Origin: Bdellovibrio sp.
GTDB lineage: Bacteria > Bdellovibrionota > Bdellovibrionia > Bdellovibrionales > Bdellovibrionaceae
Assembly: GCA_003176075.1 (NCBI GenBank)
Contig: PSRN01000028.1
Coordinates: forward strand, 1-41,260
Reading direction: 5' to 3'
DNA length: 41,260 bases
The stretch's first letter is position 1. Every line of letters starts with the position of its first letter. Position numbers and translations under genes: made by a program. Of the stretch, positions 1-6,867 are shown in pieces. The notes under the pieces are model-generated. The model did not search any database. It saw only the letters and a program-made list of their open reading frames with translations, and had not been told where the DNA came from.

Positions 1-1017
1 CGACTCCACGGGCCTTGCTTTCGAATCCGACGACCACGCTTGTTGGACGGATACGATAAGAAGAGAAAAGACCAAAAGAACCGCGAGGAAGGGGTGCGTG
101 CCGATCGCTGCTCTGTTATTGGATTTTCCGTTATTGGAGTTTCCGATGCCATCGCTCAGTGCTTCTGAGATCACTTGCAAGCTCTTCAGATGCTTGTTCT
201 CCACCCGGTAAATCAGCTCGATCGAATCGGTCACCACCGGGGCCCCGGCGATTTTTCGCAACTTGCAGTCTTTGAATCCACCGACCACCCGCCCGGGGAT
301 AATTCCAAGACCGCATCCCTCGGCGACAAGCTCCACGATCAGTTCCAAACTGCTGGTCGGCAATATTCGCCGGAAGCGAAAACCTGACTTCGCCATTTTC
401 TTCATAAGGACCTGCGATTGAATCAGGTCAGGGTCACAAACCAGGATGAAGTCTTCTTGGCGCGGCTTGTGCGCCGGTCGCGCATCCGGTCCTGCCCACA
501 GGGTGACCTCGTCACGGCAGAGCCGCCTCATCACCAAATCAGGGTGGCGCACCGGATTGATGACAATGCCCAGGTCAATATCCATGGCAATCACGCGCTC
601 GGTGATCTTGCGCGAAAGATCGTGCTGCAAAATGACTTCCAGTCGGGGGTGTTCGTGGAGCAAGCGGGGCAAAACGCGCGGCAAAGAATATTTCGCCACC
701 GAAGAATGACAACCGATCTTGTAATGGCCTTGAACCTCGTCCGCCGAAGCGAGGGCTTGTCTTTTGACGGCGTCCCAACGCAACACCAAGTCCCGCGCGT
801 GACTCACCAGCTGCTTCCCCGCCTGAGTAAGAGAAACTCCTTTCCGGCTGCGGATGAAAAGCTGTGTCCCCACGCACTGCTCGAGACGCTGAATGGCCAA
901 CGTCACCGAGGGTTGAGTCATTCCCAGCCGTTCGCCGGCCCGCGAGAGGTTCAAGGTCGATGAGACTTCGAGAAAACAACTCAGATCACCGGACGATGGG
1001 ACTGAAGATTTGACCAT
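1..1017 (-). CDS. LysR-family regulator with C-terminal hydrophobic extension, 3' end outside window
   Basis: Reading the minus strand from the ATG at 1017 gives an open frame of 339 codons to the window edge. Residues 10-70 form a LysR winged HTH (LSRAGERLGMTQPSVTLAI, then RLEQCVGTQLFIRS), and residues 95-290 are a typical LysR ligand-binding domain (PRVLPRLLHEHP, VAEGCGLGIIPG). LysR proteins normally stop near residue 290-300. Here there is no stop: a polar linker (NSNNGKSNN, about 293-301) leads to a hydrophobic stretch at about 309-328 (FLAVLLVFSLLIVSVQQAWS) that resembles a signal peptide or membrane anchor. The gene is divergent from the dioxygenase at 1107 with 89 nt between them, the usual layout for a LysR and its target, so control of that gene is likely (inference). 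The family is certain; the extension could also be the start of a downstream gene translated in the same frame. Confidence 0.85.
   Translation of the reverse strand, partial: MVKSSVPSSGDLSCFLEVSSTLNLSRAGERLGMTQPSVTLAIQRLEQCVGTQLFIRSRKGVSLTQAGKQLVSHARDLVLRWDAVKRQALASADEVQGHYKIGCHSSVAKYSLPRVLPRLLHEHPRLEVILQHDLSRKITERVIAMDIDLGIVINPVRHPDLVMRRLCRDEVTLWAGPDARPAHKPRQEDFILVCDPDLIQSQVLMKKMAKSGFRFRRILPTSSLELIVELVAEGCGLGIIPGRVVGGFKDCKLRKIAGAPVVTDSIELIYRVENKHLKSLQVISEALSDGIGNSNNGKSNNRAAIGTHPFLAVLLVFSLLIVSVQQAWSSDSKARPVES
115..144. repeat. 15-bp tandem duplication in the LysR linker
   Basis: Two adjacent 15-nt units at 115-129 and 130-144 differ at one base (GTTATTGGATTTTCC and GTTATTGGAGTTTCC). Read on the minus strand they encode the two NSNN/KSNN blocks of the linker between the LysR domain and the hydrophobic segment, so the duplication keeps the frame. 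Confidence 0.8.
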
Positions 1018-1106
1018 AGGTATCCTTTATAACAATGATCCTTTTGGAATATTTTACTTATCTTAGAAGTACAACTGAAAATTGATTTCAACCTAAGGAG
1101 GGGACC

Positions 1107-1799
1107 ATGAGAAACGAGTCAAATTCACACGGACGGCGACAGTTTTTTAAGAAAGCGGGGTGGGGTGCGATGGGAGCCATGCTCACAGTCTCACGGCTAG
1201 GCCGGGCGCAAACAGCGGCCGGCTGCGGCCTGACGCCCCCGCAGACGGAGGGTCCATTTTATCCGGGCGAATCGAAATTCACCATTGATAACGACCTGAC
1301 GCGACTCCCGGGCAGAAACTCCCGTCCCCTTGGCCAAGTCATTTACATTCAGGGACATATTCTTGGACCAGGCTGCCGGCCCGTCAAGGGCGCATTGGTT
1401 GAGATTTGGCAGGCCTGTTCCTCCGGTCGTTACAACAACAAAAAGGACACAAATCGGGCCAAACTCGACCCCAATTTCAGGTATTGGGGTGAAATGATCA
1501 CGGAAGAGGACGGGGATTACATGTTCAAGACAATTATTCCTGGGGCCTACCCCGCCGACTCGGATTGGACACGTCCGCCGCACATTCACTTCAAGATCGC
1601 GGCGATGGGCTACAAGGAATTGATCACGCAAATGTATTTTGCCGGCCAGTCATTGAACGACCATGACTTGATCTTGCAACAGATTCCAAAGGCGGAGCAA
1701 GGGGCGGTGATCGTGGAATTCGCTCCCGCACCCCAGAACCTTGAACCCGGTTCACTGATCGGGAACTTTGATATCACGATCGAATCCGTGCGAGGTTAA
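1107..1799 (+). CDS. Tat-exported intradiol ring-cleavage dioxygenase (protocatechuate 3,4-dioxygenase-like)
   Basis: The 230-residue product belongs to the intradiol dioxygenases, non-haem Fe(III) enzymes that open catecholic rings between the two hydroxyls. The four expected iron ligands are visible: Tyr109 (WQACSSGRY), Tyr148 (PGAYP), His159 and His161 (RPPHIHF). A QTEGPFYPGE motif at about 46-55 is typical of the fold. The N-terminus carries a twin-arginine-like signal (GRRQFFKKAGWGAMGAML, residues 9-26) ending near RAQT, so a periplasmic enzyme is predicted. A strong Shine-Dalgarno (AAGGAGGGG) lies just upstream of the ATG. The substrate cannot be read from sequence; exported members may act on free aromatics or be stand-alone enzymes outside a beta-ketoadipate operon, and no other pathway gene is nearby. 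The divergent LysR gene is the likely regulator. Confidence 0.88.
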   Translation: MRNESNSHGRRQFFKKAGWGAMGAMLTVSRLGRAQTAAGCGLTPPQTEGPFYPGESKFTIDNDLTRLPGRNSRPLGQVIYIQGHILGPGCRPVKGALVEIWQACSSGRYNNKKDTNRAKLDPNFRYWGEMITEEDGDYMFKTIIPGAYPADSDWTRPPHIHFKIAAMGYKELITQMYFAGQSLNDHDLILQQIPKAEQGAVIVEFAPAPQNLEPGSLIGNFDITIESVRG

Positions 1800-1887
1800 C
1801 TCCCTTCCCAAACCTTGCCCGCGACCTCGGGTATGGCGACGCGGACCCCTGCCACCACGGAAATCGTAAGGTAAGTTAAGTTAAGAC

Positions 1888-1916
1888 TTGAAAAAGTCTA
1901 CTAAAATTAGTAGACT
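1888..1916 (+). promoter_or_regulatory. Candidate promoter of the DUF4160/HTH module, leaderless spacing
   Basis: TTGAAA at 1888-1893, then 17 nt, then TAGACT at 1911-1916. Transcription would begin close to the ATG at 1923, which has no Shine-Dalgarno. The -10 lies in the right arm of the palindrome at 1893-1918. The -10 matches consensus at only 4 of 6 positions. Confidence 0.4.
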
Positions 1917-1918
1917 TT
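1893..1918. promoter_or_regulatory. 26-bp palindrome, candidate operator
   Basis: Perfect inverted repeat with 12-bp arms (AAAGTCTACTAA / TTAGTAGACTTT) separated by 2 bp, ending 4 nt before the start codon of the DUF4160 gene. Its position over the likely promoter, and the HTH protein encoded second in the operon, suggest autorepression (inference). Confidence 0.7.
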
Positions 1919-1922
1919 AAAT

Positions 1923-2117
1923 ATGGGACGTATTCGCAGAGGCGGCTATATGATCGAATCCTGGATCGGTGATCATGAGCCGAAGCATGTCCATATTTAT
2001 CGAGATGGACGCCTTATTGCGAAGGTGGAGGTTCCTTCACTGTTGATTTTGTCCGGGCATATGAACCGCCGCTTGCGAAGGATTTTGGAAGAACTACTTG
2101 AGGAAGGTAGAATATGA
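1923..2117 (+). CDS. DUF4160-like small protein
   Basis: The 64-residue protein has the DUF4160-type core: a short strand with GGY, then DHEPKHVHIYRDG around residues 18-30 and a C-terminal helix rich in Leu, Arg and Glu. Members of this family are often encoded next to a DUF2442- or HTH-type partner, and a toxin-antitoxin-like role has been suggested for such pairs, but a biochemical activity is not established to my knowledge. The stop overlaps the next start by 4 nt (ATGA), so the two are translationally coupled. No Shine-Dalgarno precedes the ATG and the palindrome at 1893-1918 abuts it. The family call is by motif and should be treated as probable. Confidence 0.7.
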   Translation: MGRIRRGGYMIESWIGDHEPKHVHIYRDGRLIAKVEVPSLLILSGHMNRRLRRILEELLEEGRI

Positions 2118-2578
2118 AGAATCAAAAAATTAAATCGGCAAGCTTCAATAACCGGAAGAAAGTGCTGCAAGTCAACTATGTTTCCGGCAAATCGGCGCAG
2201 GTTCATTACCGGCAGCTCGGGCTTAAGAAAAACCTGGCGGAAGTTTGGGTCGATAAAGAGACAGGCGGGTATAGCCTTGGGTTACGTTTTGAGGATCAAA
2301 CAGAAGACTACATGCCGTATGACCAACCCCTCGCGCTTGTCAAAGATCCTGAATACATGCTGCAGAATCATATTGAACTGGTTGTAGCTCACATCAAGGC
2401 AGCCATATCAAGAAAGAAAATTTCAAAGCGTTTTTTGGCCGAGCAACTTCATACTTCGGACAACCAGATCCAACGGTTGCTGAATCCCAAGATCTTGAAT
2501 AAGAATCTGGAGCAGCTATACAGGATCGCCACGCTTCTTGGATTGGAATTTGAATGGCACATCAAGAAGGCAATCTGA
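2114..2578 (+). CDS. Partner protein with DUF2442-like N-terminus and HTH C-terminus
   Basis: This 154-residue protein has two parts. Residues 1-75 form a beta-rich domain resembling DUF2442 (VNYVSGKSAQVHYRQLG, then KETGGYSLGLRFEDQTEDYMP cut here by position only). Residues 85-150 form an XRE-like helix-turn-helix (KKISKRFLAEQL, then TSDNQIQRLLNPKILNKNLE) followed by LYRIATLLGLEFEW. It overlaps the DUF4160 gene by 4 nt, giving a two-gene operon under a palindromic operator-like site. By analogy with TA modules the HTH protein is the likely DNA-binding, antitoxin-like partner (inference). Its 3' end overlaps the end of the small minus-strand gene at 2562-2825 by 17 nt. Confidence 0.75.
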   Translation: MKNQKIKSASFNNRKKVLQVNYVSGKSAQVHYRQLGLKKNLAEVWVDKETGGYSLGLRFEDQTEDYMPYDQPLALVKDPEYMLQNHIELVVAHIKAAISRKKISKRFLAEQLHTSDNQIQRLLNPKILNKNLEQLYRIATLLGLEFEWHIKKAI

Positions 2579-2825
2579 TTGAACCGAACTTTGAGATGAG
2601 GAATGAGCGTTTCTGAACCCCGCGAGCCACGTCGGGGTTCAATGATCTCCTCACTCCCTGAACGGCGGACTTGGCCCCTTCCCAAGCCTTGCCATCCATA
2701 TCTGGAATGTTGGTCGGAAGGCCGCGCGTATCAATTCTGCCGTCGAATGAACAGTTGGCCCTTGCCATCCCCGGCTGAAGCCAGACACTCGCGGTGAGGA
2801 GAAGCTCAAACACTTTTTTCGTCAT
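2562..2825 (-). CDS. Small secreted protein of unknown function
   Basis: An 87-residue ORF with a plausible Sec signal peptide (MTKKVFELLLTASVWLQPG, cleavage near ARA-N), then a polar mature part with one Cys. It starts 22 nt downstream of the larger membrane protein at 2848-3957 on the same strand, so the two probably share a transcript. No clear Shine-Dalgarno is seen and the 3' end overlaps the convergent HTH gene by 17 nt. I do not recognise a family. The signal peptide and position support it, but it could be a chance ORF. Confidence 0.45.
   Translation of the reverse strand: MTKKVFELLLTASVWLQPGMARANCSFDGRIDTRGLPTNIPDMDGKAWEGAKSAVQGVRRSLNPDVARGVQKRSFLISKFGSIRLPS
2614..2641. repeat. Strong 9-bp hairpin
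   Basis: TGAACCCCG and CGGGGTTCA form a perfect 9-bp stem with a 10-nt loop, 36 nt past the stop of the HTH gene. No T-tract follows on either strand, so a standard intrinsic terminator is not supported. It may still terminate or stabilise the 1923-2578 transcript. Confidence 0.5.
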
Positions 2826-2847
2826 GACTTACAGGATAACTACAACG

Positions 2848-3957
2848 TCATTGTTGGCCGCCATTGGGAAGGTTCACAGGCCCTGGTGAATTCATCGACC
2901 CGCCATTCTCCTTCTTCTGGAGTCGCATCAGCCCCTCGAGCTCAGCATCCGAGAGTTTGTCCAGAGCATCCAGATCTTTGGTATCAAGTACGATCATTCC
3001 GGGATCACCAGGCTGCTTATTGGGTTCACCAACTTGCTGGTTGGGATCTATAGCGATCTGGTTGAGATCAACAGGACTCTTGGGAGCACCCTCCGGCTGA
3101 TCAGGTTTCTGGGTAAAGTCATAGAGAAGCCTTTGCGGAACTCTTATGATCTTTCCATCCTGGTACACTTCCTCGCTATTTCCATAAAAATAGTAAGCCA
3201 CACCGAAGGCGACCATCAGAAGACCGGCCCTTCCCCAACGGACGCCCCTCAAAATATTTCTGATTTTCGAAATTCGCATCGCTTTCTTAAAGGCCGCGTC
3301 GGAAGGTAAAGATTCTATCCTAAACATCCCGCGAACCTTTACTAATTGAGGATTTTCAGCAAGCTTACTAACCAAGAGTCTTTCCATCTCCGGATACCCT
3401 TTCGCATCAGCCAGGGTCAATCTGACCTCTAGAGATGCCAGCTTTTCAGGGTTCGCCTTGAAAAACTGGCGTATTTTATTAGTCTCCTCTAGCTCTGCGG
3501 CAAAACCTTTTTGGGCAGTTGAATCCGTTTTCTGACCCATTCGTTGAAGAGTATTGACTTCTCTTGCTCTAAGAAGGTTCTCTAATTCTGCCGCGTTGGG
3601 TTTGATTCGAAAAGACCATTCCTCGGTGGTAGCGTTGATTTCGCCAACTCCCGCTTTACCTAATGCTTTGCCTAGCTCAATGAGGCGCTGATCCCTTTTC
3701 GGATCCAGAGGCCCGAAGGGCTTCAAATCAAACTTTCTGATCTCTTTAACTTTGAACGTCGTACCAAACTCTTTAGTCCCCTCGCTGCCCGGCGCAGTCA
3801 TCTCTTCCGCCCACGCTAGACCCATCGCCGCGGTCACAAAAATCGTGGTCACTAACAACGCTACTGCCTTGGTCCGCGCCTGGGTCCGCGCACTGGCCCA
3901 CCCAATGGCGATCGCATTGATCAGCCCACTAATCAGCGCAATTGCTTGATTCCTCAT
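2848..3957 (-). CDS. Membrane-anchored or secreted protein of unknown function
   Basis: The start at 3957 is chosen because AAGGAGAGG (complement of 3962-3970) lies 4 nt before the ATG; a longer reading from 3993 lacks this. The 369-residue product begins with two hydrophobic stretches (AIALISGLINAIAIGWA, then VALLVTTIFVTAAMGLAWA, the latter ending like a signal peptide at AWAEE). A further membrane segment lies near residue 245 (AGLLMVAFGVAYYFYG). The N-terminal mature part is charged and helical; the C-terminal part is Pro/Asn/Gln-rich (GEPNKQPGDPG) and ends in a disordered tail. No known domain is recognised. The gene heads a likely two-gene unit with the small secreted protein downstream. 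Confidence 0.7.
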   Translation of the reverse strand: MRNQAIALISGLINAIAIGWASARTQARTKAVALLVTTIFVTAAMGLAWAEEMTAPGSEGTKEFGTTFKVKEIRKFDLKPFGPLDPKRDQRLIELGKALGKAGVGEINATTEEWSFRIKPNAAELENLLRAREVNTLQRMGQKTDSTAQKGFAAELEETNKIRQFFKANPEKLASLEVRLTLADAKGYPEMERLLVSKLAENPQLVKVRGMFRIESLPSDAAFKKAMRISKIRNILRGVRWGRAGLLMVAFGVAYYFYGNSEEVYQDGKIIRVPQRLLYDFTQKPDQPEGAPKSPVDLNQIAIDPNQQVGEPNKQPGDPGMIVLDTKDLDALDKLSDAELEGLMRLQKKENGGSMNSPGPVNLPNGGQQ

Positions 3958-3970
3958 AGCACCTCTCCTT

Positions 3971-4437
3971 GAACAAAAGTTCTCGCCCACCAATTGATTT
4001 GCAACGAATGTGCCGTATTCTTTTGGATTTTGCGAACTTCCACTCTTGGTTACGTATTTATTTCAGCCTTATTTCTCAACCCTGGCAGGGTTCGCCTCCC
4101 ACGCGGCCTCGACTGCCACTTGGCTGGCAGGTCGCTCCTGCTTTCACAGGAACAATTTACGCTCAAGTGTAAATTGTCATTGGCATTGGCAAAAGCGTGG
4201 ACGACCCCACGCCCGTGCGGCTTCAAAATGGTTGCGCCAAACACAACACCAGCAAGAACAGGAAGACCAGGGTTGTAACTTGCAGGCGTGTGAGCGGGCG
4301 TGAGAGATATGCAGGCGGATGATGGGGATTCATGAATTGCCTCGTAAAATACTGCTTGAATTCATTGAATACCATCCGATGACGGCGCTTTCAAGCGCCC
4401 ATTAACTGTCTAGAAAGGGCTTCAAGTGAGGTTTTAA
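3971..4437. other. Long intergenic region with two hairpins
   Basis: About 470 nt between divergent genes. Overlapping short ORFs here have no Shine-Dalgarno or recognisable domain and are not accepted. Visible structure: ACAATTTAC/GTAAATTGT (4152-4160 and 4169-4177, 8-nt loop) and GGCGCT/AGCGCC (4384-4389 and 4394-4399, 4-nt loop). The second sits shortly upstream of the GTG at 4438. I see no RNA gene. Confidence 0.5.
4152..4177. repeat. 9-bp inverted repeat with 8-nt loop
   Basis: ACAATTTAC and GTAAATTGT flank an 8-nt spacer in the intergenic region. It is AT-rich, without a T-tract; it could be a protein-binding site. No function is assigned. Confidence 0.5.
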
Positions 4438-4815
4438 GTGATTGAAATAACGCTGGAAATTGTAAGAATTACTTTCGGAGCATATATTCTTTTCTGGGGT
4501 CTCAACGGTTGGTTTGGCTGGCTCCCCATTCCCCGCAATGCGATCCGCTTTGAAAGCTTCATGACGGCCTTGGCTGAAACCGGGTACCTTCTAGAGATCG
4601 TAAAAGTGATCGAGGTCCTCAGCGGGGTGCTTCTTCTCGTCGGTTGGCAAGTCCCCTTGGCCCTCCTTGCGCTCGCTCCGGTTGTCTTCGTCATTTGTAG
4701 CGCTCACCTGTGGCTGAATTTTGCAAAAGGCTGGCGGGTTGCAATCATCGTTGGAGTTCCCTATCTCATCCTGTTCGCGCAATTCCTGCCGGTTTTTACA
4801 AAGATCCTTCAGTAA
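4438..4815 (+). CDS. DoxX-like four-helix membrane protein
   Basis: The 125-residue product starts at GTG 4438 with GAGG 6 nt upstream. It has four hydrophobic helices at about 6-25, 47-70, 72-92 and 100-122, with the DoxX-type pattern: a first helix followed by NGWFGWLPIP, then FMTALAETGYLLEIVKVIEVLSG (motif around residues 41-63) and a Pro-containing third helix. DoxX-family proteins are inner-membrane proteins, some linked to thiosulfate oxidation or redox stress; the role here is unknown. The TrmB-like gene begins 4 nt after its stop, so the two are probably co-transcribed. Confidence 0.65.
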   Translation: MIEITLEIVRITFGAYILFWGLNGWFGWLPIPRNAIRFESFMTALAETGYLLEIVKVIEVLSGVLLLVGWQVPLALLALAPVVFVICSAHLWLNFAKGWRVAIIVGVPYLILFAQFLPVFTKILQ

Positions 4816-4818
4816 AGG

Positions 4819-5514
4819 ATGTTTCCACACATGCGTCCGTTTCATTTGCCCGAACATTTGTTGATCAAAGAGAGCCTCGCTTCGCCAGCGATTTTTTCCC
4901 AAAACCGGCCGGTGGATTTGGAAATCGGCTGCGGCGTCGGTTTCCATTCCATTCAGCGGGCAAAGAAATATCCCGGGCGAAATCTCATCGCCATCGAACA
5001 TACGCGAATCCGCTTTCAGCGTTTTGCTCACCGGGTATCACGACATCCCCCAATGCCAAATTTGTTTCCCGTCCACGCTCATGCGGTCTCCTGGATCACT
5101 AAAAATGTTCCTCGACGGAGCCTTAGCGAGGTCTTTCTTCTTTACCCCAATCCCAATCCCCAAAATCGCAGCCAACGCTGGTTCTTGATGCCCTTTTGGC
5201 AAAGACTCATCGAATGCCTGAAACCCGGAGGGCTCGTTCACTTGGCGACCAATAGTCCAGACTATGCGCGCGAGGCTGAGAAGGCGGCACGTGAACTCTG
5301 GTCGTTGGAGTGTGTCTTCTTTCGCACGCTGCCTTCCGCGTGGAACACGGATTTCGAACCACGAACTCACTTCGAAAAGAAGTACCTGCGGCGGGGTGAA
5401 ACTTGCTTTGATTTGCAGTTTCTCAACCCGAATGGCGAGCGTGGGCGGCGAAGCCGCCACGGGGGAGTTAAGCGGGTCCCCAAACCCGCCTCGATACATA
5501 GGGCGAATCTTTAA
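4819..5514 (+). CDS. TrmB-like tRNA (guanine-N7)-methyltransferase family protein, repeat-extended C-terminus
   Basis: A class I SAM methyltransferase of the TrmB type: motif I LEIGCGVGF (34-42), IAIEHTR (57-63), and the TrmB-specific block at about 106-123, here FLLYPNPNPQNRSQRW. Classical TrmB has a PDPWPKKRH-type motif whose Asp is catalytically important; here that Asp is Asn (Asn111) and the Trp is also changed. A C-terminal FEPRTHFEKKYLRRGE block matches the usual target-binding end. Thus it is a TrmB relative, possibly a subfamily with different activity. Residues 207-215 (ERGRRSRHG) are encoded by the palindromic repeat at 5437-5463, and the frame then runs 47 nt into the convergent glycosylase gene. 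The start may be ATG 4819 or ATG 4831. Confidence 0.8.
   Translation: MFPHMRPFHLPEHLLIKESLASPAIFSQNRPVDLEIGCGVGFHSIQRAKKYPGRNLIAIEHTRIRFQRFAHRVSRHPPMPNLFPVHAHAVSWITKNVPRRSLSEVFLLYPNPNPQNRSQRWFLMPFWQRLIECLKPGGLVHLATNSPDYAREAEKAARELWSLECVFFRTLPSAWNTDFEPRTHFEKKYLRRGETCFDLQFLNPNGERGRRSRHGGVKRVPKPASIHRANL
5437..5463 (+). repeat. Dispersed palindromic element, copy 1 (inside trmB-like gene)
   Basis: About 27 nt with a GTGGGCGGCGAAGCCGCCAC core that folds into a hairpin with a GAA loop and one bulged G. It is read in frame as ERGRRSRHG near the C-terminus of the TrmB-like protein and lies just beyond the stop of the glycosylase gene on the other strand. Confidence 0.9.
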
Positions 5515-6085
5515 GACAAAAACGAAGCGGCCACGAACGTGCTTCCGGTTGCGCGATGCCGATGCGCTCGCCAGCGACGATTTGGGGCGCGGCAATCCCT
5601 TCCTCAATCCATAGGGGAGGCTGGTGCAGGGGAAGGCCATTCAAACCCCGATCGATGCCCAAAGCCTGACAAAGGCGGCCGGGACCGGCGCACAATATCT
5701 TTTCGTTTTGTGTTCGGCGGAGTTTTTTCATCTTATCGATTCCCTCAAGCGGCTCGAGCGCTCGAATCAATACGGCTTCGGCCTTGTCTTTCTTTTCAGT
5801 GACAACATTGAAACAAAAATACATGCCGTAAATAAAATAAACGTAAGAAAACCCTCCGGCTCGGTACATGACTTCCGTGCGTTCGGTCCGTCGGTTGTTG
5901 TAGGAGTGGCAGGCTGGATCCTCATTGCCCAGGTAAGCTTCCGTCTCGACAATTCGGCCGGCCACGCAATGGCCGGGACGAAGTTCATGGATTAAGACGT
6001 GGCCGAGAAGTTCTTGCGCCACCTGAACCGTGCGTCTGCGATAGAAACTCATCGGCAACACCCGACCCATTTTATTCTTCGACAT
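5468..6085 (-). CDS. DNA-3-methyladenine glycosylase (AAG/MPG family)
   Basis: The 205-residue protein has the full AAG core: GRIVETEAYLG (43-53) with the catalytic Glu at position 49 and Tyr51, His60 in DPACHS, and Tyr83 in YVYFIYGMYFCFNVV (81-95). These correspond to human AAG Glu125, Tyr127, His136 and Tyr159. A later GPGRLCQALGID motif is also typical. It removes alkylated purines such as 3-methyladenine from DNA, starting base excision repair. Length is normal for bacterial members. It is convergent with the TrmB-like gene, whose repeat-derived extension overlaps its 3' end by 47 nt. Confidence 0.92.
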   Translation of the reverse strand: MSKNKMGRVLPMSFYRRRTVQVAQELLGHVLIHELRPGHCVAGRIVETEAYLGNEDPACHSYNNRRTERTEVMYRAGGFSYVYFIYGMYFCFNVVTEKKDKAEAVLIRALEPLEGIDKMKKLRRTQNEKILCAGPGRLCQALGIDRGLNGLPLHQPPLWIEEGIAAPQIVAGERIGIAQPEARSWPLRFCLKDSPYVSRRVWGPA

Positions 6086-6283
6086 AAGTTATTTTTATTT
6101 CAGGATTCAGCATGACACAAAGAGTTTGGACCGCGAGCGCCATGTCAGTGCCAAAAGACGAGCTCAAATCCTAAGCTCAATTAATATTCTTGATCGCTGG
6201 CATCCGGACAAAGAATTGGGCTCCGACTCGCTACGGGAGTAATGTTTTCTTAGCCCTTAGGGGAAAAAAGAAGGAGGTTCAGA

Positions 6284-6688
6284 ATGGTCAGAGTCATGTT
6301 CAAAAACTTGCAAGGTTCGGAGTTCATCGCGCAAGCGGTGACAGAAAAAATCGATCATGTCCTCGCTAAGTTTCCAGAGACGCGAAACACCCGTGCCAGT
6401 GCCATTGTGTCGATGGAGAACTCGCAGTTTCATTCGGGACCCGAACTCTATCAAGTGAAGGTGATTCTTGAACTCAAGGGCATGAAGCCCGTGGTTGTCG
6501 AAAAGCAAAGCTCCAATGTTTATCAAGCCTCGGCTCTTTTGGCTGACCGGCTCTTCGAAGCCGTGCACCGTCATCTCGATCGACGTCGTGAACATCATCG
6601 CAGAACCGTGCAACGCCAAAGCCGATGGCTGCGCAGCGGGCTTGTACCCCTGGAGGTGGAACCGAACTGGTACGCTCCCGCCACATGA
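6284..6688 (+). CDS. Ribosome hibernation/stability factor (HPF/YfiA family)
   Basis: The 134-residue protein follows the HPF/RaiA pattern: an N-terminal strand and helix (FIAQAVTEKIDHVLAKFPETR, about 14-34), central strands (YQVKVILELKGMKPVVVEKQS by position 55-75) and a second helix (ASALLADRLFEAVHRHLDRRR) rich in basic residues. Such proteins bind the 30S decoding region and inactivate or protect ribosomes under stress. It lacks the long C-terminal dimerisation domain, so it is of the short type, though the last 25 residues are not family-like. AAGGAGG at 6271-6277 sits 6 nt before the ATG. It is monocistronic as far as visible. Confidence 0.82.
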   Translation: MVRVMFKNLQGSEFIAQAVTEKIDHVLAKFPETRNTRASAIVSMENSQFHSGPELYQVKVILELKGMKPVVVEKQSSNVYQASALLADRLFEAVHRHLDRRREHHRRTVQRQSRWLRSGLVPLEVEPNWYAPAT

Positions 6689-6762
6689 GGATGGAGGTAC
6701 GACTCATTGAGGTAAGGATAATATAAGAATTCAAGGGCACACAATAAGACCCTTGCGAGTCG

Positions 6763-6824
6763 CTGGGTCAGATCTTTCGAGCCGGGATAAGATTGCGGGA
6801 GAAAAACGAAAAGATCTGACCCAG
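6763..6824. repeat. Long inverted repeat, REP/MITE-like or terminator
   Basis: CTGGGTCAGATCTTTCG at 6763-6779 pairs with its complement at 6807-6824 (one bulged base), with a 27-nt interior, followed by TTCCATTTTT. It is much longer than a typical terminator stem. The two arms end in the same bases, so it resembles a solo non-autonomous repeat of the REP/MITE kind; it may also terminate the hibernation-factor transcript. Confidence 0.65.
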
Positions 6825-6838
6825 TTCCATTTTTGCAT

Positions 6839-6863
6839 GCGTGGGCGGCGAAGCCGCCACGGG
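6839..6863 (+). repeat. Dispersed palindromic element, copy 2
   Basis: The same GTGGGCGGCGAAGCCGCCAC core as copy 1, lying 4 nt beyond the stop of the RlmK-like gene (which reads on the minus strand). Copy 3 at 7803-7829, in opposite orientation, lies upstream of the same gene. Confidence 0.9.
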
Positions 6864-6867
6864 CCTG

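Noticed and set aside
3969..4303. Three overlapping plus-strand ORFs of 67-97 codons
   Set aside because: They share the same DNA in different frames, have no Shine-Dalgarno or domain, and fall in an intergenic region with hairpins.
4384..4399. Terminator for the upstream region
   Set aside because: A 6-bp stem with 4-nt loop but no T-tract, and the upstream gene is on the other strand. Kept only as a hairpin in the intergenic entry.
5038..5640. 200-codon minus-strand frame over the TrmB-like gene
   Set aside because: Overlaps two well-supported genes completely and has no recognisable motif.
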